Assembly: GCA_013368445.1 (NCBI GenBank)
Contig: JAACJO010000004.1
Coordinates: forward strand, 1,240,001-1,304,000
Direction of reading: 5' to 3'
DNA: 64,000 nt
From: Leucocoprinus leucothites
Taxonomy: Eukaryota > Basidiomycota > Agaricomycetes > Agaricales > Agaricaceae
A program made the position numbers and the translations under genes. Numbering within the stretch: the first letter of the stretch is position 1; the number at the start of each line of letters is the position of its first letter. Below the pieces are notes generated by a model, which had not been told where the DNA came from, ran no database searches, and saw nothing but the letters and a program-made list of their open reading frames with translations. Below are positions 21,444-31,337 of the stretch, in pieces.

Positions 21444-23744
21444 CATCCCTCCTTGTCCTCTTACCACCACCATCGAAAGTTGGTATTTGTTTTGAGGCAT
21501 TCTTACATCGTCTATCTATGCTACTATGGGTAGGCGCAAGTCTAAAGCTACTGCTAACCAGTTTGCTGCGTTCAAATCCGAGTCCGCTGTCTCCGACAAC
21601 GAGCTCAACATCGCCAAGATGGCCGAAGATGACCACCTCAACCCCTACAACAACCCACTCAATGTGTGTGGGTTCTTCAGCTCCCCCCAGGCTGACGTTC
21701 CATTGCCTGGCCCCTCCCAACCGACCGCTGACATTGCATCGCTGTCGGTTGCTCCCCCAGTGGCTGATGTTCTGTTGCCACTCAAACCCTTCACAGCCAG
21801 TGGAACCACCTTCTACCCTGTTGTTGCTCCCCCTGCCGCACCCGTGTCAGTGACCTCCTCCAAGGGAAAGAAGAAGAAGGAGCTCACCTGAAAGCGCGCC
21901 CTCAACAACCTCCTATCCTTCCTTAAGTGGTTGGATACCATCGAAGATCCTGCCGAAATTGTGGAACAAGACACTCGGTCCATGGTTACCTGTTTAGCCA
22001 AGGCCTCGCATGCCGTAGCCAGCAAGCTGAAGATGAGCAGCATGCTGATCACCTCAAACTCTCTCAATGCCAAGGGCTGGGAGATGTTTGGAGATTTTCT
22101 GGGGGACTTCGGTCATAGGTTCTCGACCAAGGCCTCCCCTAAAGCGATGCGTGTTGTCCTTGAGGCGACCCATGGATCCGCTGACTCAGCGGGTCCATGT
22201 GACATTGATATGAGTTCCCCCAAGGCGCCCACTTTACCGCCCCGGCCCATCCCCCCTTACTGCCCAAGCCGGCGCCTGTGAAGGCCCACGCTAGTGGCAA
22301 AGCGCCCATTCAAGCGCCCCCTGCTCCTAAGGCTAGGTCTGATGGCCAAGCCTGGCGAGCGCCCATCCCACCCTTAGTGGCTAAGAAGTCGTTTGCTGAG
22401 GTAGCCCATACCCCAGCATCTGCGGCAGCGCTTATCAAGCTAGCCCAGTCCCACCCCACCCTCGAGCTCGATCACATCGCTGCGATGCATCAGGCTGCCC
22501 TCGCTGATGTGCCTTCTGCAAAGAAGCCCTGCATGACCACGTTGGGCCCCACCCGATGCCAACTCTTGCTCGATTTCACTGGCAGTGCCGGTGACATCAC
22601 TTATCTCCACCACAAGGCCATGCGCCTCCTCAATGATTCCCTCACTTGCGTGAAGAGTTCACTTCATGTCGAGAACATTGCTTGGGCGTACAACACCATC
22701 TCATTGTACACCAACTCCGTCGCCACTGATGCGTCAGCATCAGTGGTCGAATCCTCCCTCTCTTCAGCCTTCACCACCCTGTTTGAGCTGAAGACCAAGC
22801 GCCCCAGGTCCAGGTCTTACCTTAAGATCCTGGACGTCCCTTATTACATGAGTGGCATCCACACCACTCCGCAACACGTTACCGACTGTATGCATCTGTC
22901 TTCCTTCAAGGAGACATTCACTAACGTATCCTCCATGCGCATTATGCGCAACTCCGCCAAAGCCTACACCGTGACTGTTTGGGTCGACCTTTGGGATTCT
23001 CAGTCCGGCGCTAACGCTAAGCACCTGGTTGGCAAATACCTCAACTTCGACGGTGTCCAGTCTATGATCAAGGCTGCACATGCTCACCCTGGGACCCCCC
23101 AGTGTCAATGATGCTGGTGCTGGGGCCACACTACCACCACCTGTCACAATTGCGTGCTCAGGTGCTCACAATGCAGTGGGCCACATCGGTCCAAGAATCA
23201 CCATACCACCTCCTCCTGCTGTAAGGGATTGCCAAAGGCAAACCCCCCCATTCAGCCCACACCCACCAGGGAACCCTGTCCCCATATCAAGTGCATCAAT
23301 TGCGGCAAGGAACATGCTGCTACTGACTGCAAGTGCACGTTCTGGCACCACCAGTTTGATTGGGATTGGCTGCAAAGTCATTCTGGTTCTGCTGGTTGGC
23401 CCTGGGCCTAGGGGGAGCTCCCTAGTGTCAATGCATTGTCCCCCATCCATCGCCGGTTGCTAGATGGGCTCCCACCAACCACAAGGCCTGCCATCAGATG
23501 CAGTGATATTGGTATATGTTTCATTCTTTGTATTTTGTCACATACCTAGCCCCCTTCTGTTGTCATTTTGCATATTGTCTCGGACAGGACTATTATGTAT
23601 TCCCGGTTGTTTGCTCTTGTGTAGTCAGTAGCAGTATTGGTTCCCTGTAGTAGATAGTCGGGTGCGGACTGCTATCGCGCACCGCGTTATAAATTGGCAA
23701 CCCCTCCGGGGTCGCACTTGAATTAAAAAAAAAAAAAAAAAAAA
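21444..23744 (+). mobile_element. LINE-B copy B3, full length, inserted into B2/B4
   Basis: The insertion is flanked by AAGACCTTGACCTGG (21429-21443) and AAGACCTTGATCTGG (23745-23759), a 15-bp duplication with one C-to-T change. It begins with the family 5' terminus CATCCCTCCTTGTCCTC and ends in a poly(A) tail after the 3' stem-loop. At 2.3 kb it holds ORF1 and a ~320-bp 3' UTR only. Confidence 0.92.
21526..23411 (+). pseudogene. LINE-B ORF1, copy B3
   Basis: The ATG at 21526 opens MGRRKSKATANQF. TGA at 21889 interrupts; a frameshift near 22250 (in a C-rich run) moves the frame; TGA at 23109 falls just before the first knuckle. Coding then runs to TAG at 23411. Architecture: basic N-terminus, acidic and Pro-rich linker, globular middle (RCQLLLDFTG, RPRSRSYLKILDVPY, VWVDLWDSQSG), three zinc knuckles (CWCWGHTTTTC, CSQCSGPHRSKNH, CINCGKEHAATDC). 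At 23109 copy B5 still has CGA, showing the change directly. The likely role is RNA binding. No ORF2 follows. Confidence 0.85.
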
Positions 23745-25137
23745 AAGACCTTGATCTGGGGTGGTGCATCTTCAGCTCGAATGGGGCAGTGAAGATGGAG
23801 GGGATAGCAGACTCGACGACAGAGATGTTGGAGTCTGAGGGCATGGCGGAGGTGTACAGTGCGATAGTGCTGTATACCTTGGTGATATTCTCAACATGCA
23901 AGGAAGACTTTGCACATGAGAGGGTGTCATTGAGAAGGCGCATGGCCTTGTGGTGGAGATAGGTGATCTCACTGGCATCCCCAGTGAAATCAAGGAACAG
24001 TTGGCAGCGGGTGGGCCTGGTGGTGGTCATGCCCAGCTTCTTGGTAGAGCCGGTGGTGGCAGTGGCAGCCTGATGCATCGCAGCAACATGATCAGGGTTG
24101 AGGGAGGGGTTTGCCTGTGCTAGCTTGATGAGTGACACAGGTGGTGCCAAAGCACCAGAACTAGCAGCTTCCGCAAACGAGTGCTGACAAGGCGCCAGAG
24201 CAGAGGTGGGGATGGGTGCCTTTGTGGGTGCTCAAGAGGGGCCACTAGTATGCGCCTTAGGGGGCGCTTGCTTGGGCAGTACAGGGGGATGGGCTGGGGC
24301 AGGCCGCGGTACCTTGGGCATTTGCTTGGGCACCTTGGGGGAGCCCATGTCGATGTCATGTGGTTCCGCTTTGTCAGTGGATCTATGGGTCACCTCGTGG
24401 ACGATGCATGTGTCTTTAGGGGAGGCTTCCAGCTCATTGAACTGGGTGAAACCCTGCATGAAGGAGCGAAAGGTGGTCCAGCCATGGCTGGCCCACTGTT
24501 TGCCCATAGAAATGCGTGCACTCCTGTGCCTGCTCATCTCAAATTCATAGACGGCACTGGCAAGATAGCTAGCGCATGCCTTGGTGTAGTCCTTGTCAAG
24601 GAGGGAATCATCAGGAAGCTCTCGCATGAAGCGCGAGAACTTCTTGAGGCCATTGAAAGCCCACTTGGCCACAGCATCGTCTCCAGGCACAGTCCCGGTA
24701 GAGGACAATGGGGTGGATGGCACAATTGGGGGAGGAGTGGAGACTGGGTAGTATGTGGTACCACCAGAAACGAGAGGGGCCTTGGGACCAAAGGTCACTG
24801 GAGGCTGAGTAGTAGGTGCCAGCAATGAAACATCAGTGGGCACTGAGGGAAGGGGTGAGGGCGACTGAATATCAGCCCTCATGGAGGTGGCCAGAGCCTT
24901 GAAATCTGCGATTGTGCAGGTCGGCTGGGTGGAGGTGGAGGGCCTTGGGGCCTCTTCGATCGTATCAAGCTCGTCATCACCAGACGCAATGTTGGAGTCG
25001 AGATCCATGTTCATGATTTCACGAGCAATAGCTTTAGATTTATGTCTGCCCATGTTAGATAGGTAGACACGGTGTAGCTAGATGTCTAACTTCACACCAA
25101 CAAATAGATGGTGGTGGTAAGAGGTCAAGGAGGGATG

Positions 25138-25216
25138 GTAGACACAGTGGTATTAAACTCTAATTGTGACACACCAACTAAGAGATGGTGGTGGTAAGAG
25201 GTCAAGGAGGGATGGG
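25138..25216 (-). repeat. LINE-B 5' UTR fragment
   Basis: About 80 bp match the 5' UTR of LINE-B copy B10 (TAGACACAGTGGTATTAAACTC) and end with the family 5' terminus. It lies between the 5' end of B2/B4 and that of B5. With B5 it forms a palindrome, GTCAAGGAGGGATG facing CATCCCTCCTTGAC across four bases. Confidence 0.75.
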
Positions 25217-26315
25217 AGCATCCCTCCTTGACATGCACATCATCCATGAGGCAACCCATGGATCTGCTGACAAAGTGGATCCACATGACATTGACATGGG
25301 CTTCCCCAAGGCGCCCAAGCAAACACCCAAGGCACCACAGCCCACCCTGGCCCATCCCCTCCTACCACCCAAGCCAGTGCCTGTAAAGGTCCATGCTAGT
25401 GGCAAAGTGCCCACTCAAGTGCCCCCCGCTCCTAAGGTTAGGTCTGATGGCCAAGCCCGGCAAGTGCCTATCCCATCCTCGGCGGCTAAGAAGTCATTCG
25501 CTGAGGTCACCTGCACTCCAGCATCTGTAGCAGCACTTATCAAGCTTGCCCAGTCCCACCCCACCCTCGAGCCTGACCGTGTTGCCACAATGCATCAGGC
25601 CACCCTTGCTGATGTGCCTTCTGCAAAGAAGCCCCACATGACCACCTCAGGCCCTACCCGATGCCAACTCTTCCTCGATTTCACTGGTAATGCCAGTGAC
25701 ATCACCTACCTTCACCACAAGGCCATATGCCTTCTTAATGACTCCCTCACTTGTGCGAAAAGTTTGCTTCATGTCAAGAACATTGCCTGGGCATATGACA
25801 CTATCTCGTTGTACACCAACACCGTTGCCACTGATGCTGATGCATTAGTGGTTGAATCCTCCCTCTCTTCAGCCTTCACAGCCCTGTTCAAGCTGAAGAC
25901 CAAACACCCCAGGTCCAGGTCTTACCTCAAGATCCTGGACGTCCCTTACTACATGAGTGGTATCCACACCACCCCACAACACGTCTCTGACCATATGCAT
26001 TTGTCTCCCTTTAAGGAGACATTCACCAACATCTCTTCTGTGTGCATCATGTGCAACTCCACCAAAGCTGACACTGCCACCGTTTGGGTCAACCTTTGGA
26101 ATTCTCAGTCTGGCACTAACACTAAGCACCTGGTCAGCAAATATCTCAACTTCAATGGTGTGCAGTCTATGATTAGGGCTGCATGTGCTCACCCCAGGAC
26201 TCCCCAGTGTCAACGATGCTGATATTGGGGCCACACTACCACCACCTGTTGCAACTGCACTCTCAGGTGTTCACAATGTGGTGGGCCTCATCAGTCTGAG
26301 AATCACTGCACTACC

Positions 26316-28412
26316 TTTTTTTTTTTTTTTTTTTTTTTTTTCAATCAATGTGACCCCAGAGGGGTCGCAAATTTATAACGCGGTGCACAAAAGCAGTCTG
26401 TGCCCAACTACTACAACATGCAGAAAGTACCGCTACCAACTACACATCTACATAGCTAGGTATAAATACGAGTCCAAAGTCCACCTAGTACAAACAACAT
26501 CTTCACGCAGTGGTACATAGTTCGAAATGAAAGCATACTACAATACAAGTTGGGTTGTTCTGTTTTACTGGCAGATGGAAATGCACGGCATGGATCTCCA
26601 GGGTCCACCGCACCTAGCGCAGGGGTGGACAATGCGACCTGCAGGGAAGAGAACCCTACAGACATGACCGAGCAGCATCGCGGCAATGGTTTTCAAGCCA
26701 AAGCCGGTCAAACTGGTGTTGCCAGAATGGGCATTTGCGATCGTCAGCTGCATGTGACTTGGCGCAGTTGACACACTTGATATGAGGACAGGGATCCTCA
26801 GCGGCAGTGGGTGGGATAGGGGGATTTGCCTTCGGACTCCCCTTACAACAGCTCGAGTGGGAGTGGTGGTTCTCAGTATGATGAGGACTGCCGCAGGCAG
26901 CACATTGCAACACATGGGTGCGGCACAATGAGGTAGAATGCCCCCAGCGCCAGCAATGCTGACACTGTGGACTGCCTGGGTGAGTGCGTGCAGCCTGGAT
27001 CATAGACTGAACACCCTTGAAGTGGAGGTACTTGCCCAGGAGCTTCTTGGCGCTCGCTCCTGATTGAGAGTCCCAGAGGTCGAACCAGATGGTGGCAGTG
27101 TCGGCCCTGGTGGAGTTGCGCATGATGCGCATGGAGGAAACATCTGCAAAAATGTCCTTGAAGGCGGACAATCGCATATGGTCGGTCACATGATTCGGTG
27201 TGATGCAGACACCATTCACGAAGTAGGGGACATCGAGGACCTTGAGGTAGGACCTCGACCTGGGGCGGCACGTCTTGATCACAAAGGGAGCGGTGAAGAG
27301 GGAGGGAATGGAGGACTCAATGACGTCGCAATCGGCATCAGAGGGAACAGAGGAGGTGTGCAACGCAATGGTGCTGTATGCCTTGGTGATGTTCTCCACA
27401 CGCAAGATTGACTTGGCGCGGGAGAGGGAGTCATTGAGAAGGTGCATGGCCTTGTGATGGAGATAGGTGACCTCATCGGCACTGCCGACAAAGTCGAGGA
27501 AGAGTTGGCAGTGGGTAGGGCCCACAGTTGTCATGCGCGGCTTCCGAGTGGTGGGAGCGGTGGCTTGGGCGGCCTGATGCATAGCAGTGATGCGATCAGG
27601 ATCGAGATCAAGGTGGGATTGCGCCAGCTTGATCAGTGACGCAACTCCAGCAGGGCGGGCCACCTCAGCGAAGGACTTCTTGACCAAGGTGGAAGGAGGG
27701 GGCGCTTTGGTGGGCGCTCGCTGGGCTCGGCCATCAGACCTAACCCTAGCTCGGGGGGGGCCACTAGCACACACTTTGACAGGTGCTTGCTTGGGCGGTA
27801 GAGTGGGACAGGCTGGGGCAGGCCGATGATCCGGGGGCATTTGCTTGGGCACTTCGGGTTCACCCATGCTAATGTCACGTGGACCCGCTTTGTCAGCAGA
27901 TCCGCAGGAAGACTTGTGGTCATCGTGTGGTTGATTAGGGCTGGTCGAAAAGCCCCCAGAGTGAAGGAAGGAGTCGACTGTGGGCCACCCCTGCTTCTGT
28001 AGAACTGAGGAGAGTTGGGTATCATCCCAGCCTCTCCTCCTGAATTCCCATAGGCTCCCGATGAGGTAGAGAGCGAATGAGCGACGGGCTGTGTCAGTCA
28101 TGACAGCAGTGGGAGCAAGATTTGAGAACCATCTCCCGAATCGGCAAAGACCTTCATAGGCAGCTATAGCCTCCTCCTGAGAAGCCGTGGACATTGTGTG
28201 GGTCATCGTATGGGTCAAGATGTTCATCCTCAGACATCTCAGCGATGTTGAGCTCGTCATCGGAGGCGTTGGCAGACTTGGTTGTTTGGCGTATAGCCTG
28301 TTTGGCTTTGGACTTTTGTTTACCCATGTAGAATAGGTAGAATACAATGTGTAACTAGACGTCTAATCAAACACCAACTTTCAATGGTGGTGGTAAGAGG
28401 TCAAGGAGGGAT
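26316..28412 (-). mobile_element. LINE-B copy B6, complete ends, inserted into B5
   Basis: A perfect 16-bp duplication GAATCACTGCACTACC flanks it (26300-26315 and 28413-28428). It has the family 5' terminus, a 3' stem-loop and a long tail, in 2.1 kb. It is CpG-richer than its host copy B5 and its ORF1 is the best preserved in the window, so it is one of the youngest insertions here. Confidence 0.93.
26656..28327 (-). CDS. LINE-B ORF1, copy B6 (near-intact)
   Basis: A single open frame of more than 500 codons runs to the stop at 26656. The family start MGKQKSK is at ATG 28327 in another frame; a deletion near 28180, after HGFS, shifts into the long frame and shortens the linker. Middle motifs (HCQLFLDFVG, RPRSRSYLKVLDVPY, IWFDLWDSQSG) and three knuckles (CQHCWRWGHSTSLC, CAACGSPHHTENH, CVNCAKSHAADDRKC) are intact. 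The protein is homologous in layout to LINE-A ORF1 and would be an RNA-binding particle protein. Only about 340 bp of noncoding sequence separates the stop from the tail, leaving no room for ORF2. Confidence 0.85.
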
Positions 28413-31275
28413 GAATCACTGCACTACCTCCTCCTGCTGTAAAGGGTCGCCGAAGGCTAACCCCCCCATTCAGCCCACAGCTGCTAGGGAACCCTTGTTA
28501 GAATAAATGTGGACTATGGCGTCATTCTGTCAGCGCTAGTGGATTAGACTGGGGGCCTAGAGAACCTGGGTAAGGGACAATGTATTTGAGATGGAACATG
28601 ACAAGGTGATAACCTTGCTGTGTTCATAACTATATACAACAATGCATGGACCAACTATACAGTACCAAAACAAATATAAACTAATGAGGACAAACACATA
28701 CAAATGGTATATACATAGAGTGGTGCTAATAATAGTCAACGAGTTTTGCTTCGTGTGCCTACGGCACTCAGTGGATGCAATGGTAAATATGAGTTTTGAA
28801 TACAATCTAATTTAGAGTCGAATACCATTAAATACTTCTTTGTATACTACATTTACTGTCCTACCACTTTCCTGGGCAGCTTGAGGCAATACAACAAATG
28901 TTCTAGATACTGAAGTACATCAAGAGAGTGCTACATATAGCTGTCCATGTGAAAACACTGAAGTCTCCAGGTTAATTCCTACATTATTCACAGACTGTCC
29001 TTGAGACTTATTAATTGTCATTGCAAATGCAAGCCGGACTGGGAACTGCCGACACTTCAGAGGAATTGGAAGTGACTCAGCATTTGGAGTCAACTCAATC
29101 CTTGGAATAAATACCTCCTTTCCAGAAAATCGCTGATCTCTACTGATGATACGACACTTGAGGACCCTTTGTCGTATCCCCAATACTACCATCCTTGTTC
29201 CATTACAGAGTCCTGCTTCTGGATCCAAGTTCCTGAGAAGCATTACAGGACAACCAATCTTGAGGCGAAGTTGAGAAGGAGGAAGCCCAGCAGCACTAAG
29301 CTGTTGAAGATACTCTGGGGGATACATCTGGTGCATGTTATTCTCTGCTGCAATTGAGTCCATGCTCATTAGCAGATGAGTTTCATTGGCTTCATTGGGC
29401 TTGTACTTCCCCAGGATGAGATCATTGAGAGTGTCCACTTCATCATTCCTAGAGCAGAGAATAGTGCAATCTAAGAACCAATCATCTTGCTTGGCTATGA
29501 GGTGATTGCCAATCTGAGGATAGAGCTTGGTAATGAGATCTTCAATGGTATCCACTATCATCTGCTGAGGGATTACCACTGTCTCATTGACATCAACAGT
29601 ATTACCTGCTCCAATCTCTAGCAACCACTCTGCATGGTGTCTATCCTCTGGAGAGTTCCCAAGTCGCATATTGGTTCGAAGATGGAAGATCCTGATGTTT
29701 CTCCAAAGTCGACCACTCCTGCATATTGAAGCTGCAACAATCTCCTGTCAAGTTCCATTTGGAACTACAGGAAGTGTCTGACGGAAGTCTCCTCCAAAGA
29801 CCACAGTAATTCCAGCAAATGGTAATTCACTCTATTGATATATAGTAAGTAATATAGACTTAGAAGTTAAAAAACCAATCTTACTGAAAGCAAGTCTCAA
29901 ATACACCTATCAACTGACTCTACAGCAAACTTGTGCTGCATAGGAACTTCATCCCAAATAATGATTTTGGTATCCTTAATGACTTTAGCCATATTGTGAT
30001 TGGATGTGATTTTGGCCAAGGTAATCTCATCGGCAGGAATGGGAATTTTGAACATCCAATGTGCTGTCCTTCCTCCAACCAAAAGTAGAGCAGCAATGCC
30101 TGATGATGCAACACACAATGCAATCTGCCCCCTCCTTCTAACCTCAGCTGCAATGGTGTTGCAGACAAAGGTCTTCCCACATCCACCTGCACTGTGGATG
30201 AAAAAGATATGACCATGGTTGTGGTCAATAGAGTCCTTTACAGCATCAAAAACAGCCCTTTGCTCATCATTGAAGTTCTCCCTGTTCTCATCCACTATCC
30301 TCTGCATATCCACTTGGTTATAAGCTATTTCAGCTGTATATTGAGGATTTGCTGCAATATCTCCCCAGTTTTGTGTAGGAATGGGCATAGGAGAGAAATC
30401 AGAGAGCCGTTTTCCATGATATGTGAGCTGTTTGTCGATGAGATAAAGACCATAGTCAAATCGGTCATCATCAGGAATATTCTCCATCTCCTGGTACTGA
30501 GCAAACTCATGGTGGAGTTTGTGTTCAAGATCATCACATATGCCTTCCCTAACTGCTTGCCAAAGCTCCTCAGGCTGAGTCGGTGGTCCAAAGATAAGGA
30601 TGACTGCAAACAAACTCCAACACATTTGACCTGGTTGAGCTGCAATAGCCTCTTGCAGACACCGTAACCACTCCCCATCATCTTGCAATAACCCCTGAGC
30701 CCGACATGCTTCCCTGAATGTTGGCCATACTGTTCTCTCTGGTCTCTCTCTTGGCCATGTACGTAGATCCTCCCATCCTCTAGCTCCCTCAGCTACAGTC
30801 AAGAGCAGTCGAAGATAAAATTGCTCGCCCTGAGATGGTGAAGCAAAATACATCCTCCCAATCACACGATGCCAACCCCTTCTAGGATGCCAAGACTTGG
30901 ACCTCTGATCAAATGTATAATGTTCTGGGAAGTCTTGATAGAGAGTAGTGTGGCATCCAATGTCATCCTCCCAATTGGTATTGTTGTAGTCAAACCAAGC
31001 AGTAAGTGCAGTCTTGTCTATGTTTTGCCTCTGCATAACATCAGCTGCATCATCATCTTCTTGGAAGTGAACATAGTGCCAGTTAGGAAGGTGGACAGGA
31101 AGCCGTTGAATAGATGGGTTCTCTGCATGCATGCCAAATTCAAAGAGATGCCAGATTGCTTCAGGAGGTGAAACATATCGAGCATCCAGATACTCCTTGA
31201 TTTCATCTCTTGGTTGCCCCCCCCCCCCAGTGACCTCCAGTGTAGTCCGATCAGGGCCCTTATAGATGTACTTGG

Positions 31276-31337
31276 AAGCGGACTGCAATCGAGCACCGCT
31301 ATATAAATTCATTGATTTAAAAAAAAAAAAAAAAAAA
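31276..31337 (+). mobile_element. 62-bp LINE-A insertion (3' stem-loop and tail only)
   Basis: A perfect 15-bp duplication TATAGATGTACTTGG flanks it (31261-31275, 31338-31352). It contains only AA, the 22-nt stem-loop, TATAAATTCATTGATTT and a poly(A) run. It interrupts the Helitron Rep gene between KYIYKGPD-type residues. It is an extremely 5'-truncated LINE-A and dates LINE-A activity after the Helitron arrived. Confidence 0.93.
31278..31299 (+). promoter_or_regulatory. LINE 3' stem-loop (candidate RT recognition element)
   Basis: The bases pair as GCGG-AC-TGC-(AATCGA)-GCA-CCGC: two stems with an AC bulge on one side and a six-base loop. The same fold occurs at the 3' ends of LINE-A (perfect at 36183-36204, minus strand), LINE-B and LINE-E. 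Pairing is kept by wobble in diverged copies. Confidence 0.6.

Larger units (their letters stand above)
20536..25137 (-). mobile_element. LINE-B copy B2/B4, full length, split by B3
   Basis: The 3' part (20536-21443) and 5' part (23745-25137) are one minus-strand LINE-B, interrupted by B3. Its ORF1 begins at ATG 25053 and continues in pieces to about 20839 (LKKFSRFMRELPDD, MGSPKVPKQMPK, VWFDLWDSQSG-like, CQHYWRFGHSTPTYC, CINCKGDHVADDQKC). The 5' end is the family terminus CATCCCTCCTTGAC on the element strand. Its 3' UTR is a variant (ending ATAAATCATTGATTTTTT) closer to LINE-A than that of other LINE-B copies; the fragment at 48215-48520 belongs to this subfamily. No endonuclease or RT is coded. 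Confidence 0.85.
25219..28495 (+). mobile_element. LINE-B copy B5, split by B6
   Basis: The pieces are 25219-26315 and 28429-28495. ORF1 remains are open from about 25185 to a TGA at 26220 (KKSFAEVTCTPAS, RCQLFLDFTG, RSRSYLKILDVPY, CQRC), with the second knuckle before B6. It keeps CGA at the position where B3 has TGA. The 5' end is odd: the first 14 bases of the family terminus are joined directly to mid-ORF1, skipping about 700 bp. The right part is cut at 28495 by a TGTTAGA LTR end. Confidence 0.82.

Noticed and set aside
24181..24828. Long plus-strand open frame opposite LINE-B B4
   Set aside because: It is antisense to ORF1 with no start context or domain; its length comes from the biased composition of the ORF1 strand.
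31218..31229. Run of 12 C as a regulatory G-quadruplex element
   Set aside because: It is a single homopolymer in the Helitron coding region, more likely an expanded or misread run than four separate G-tracts.
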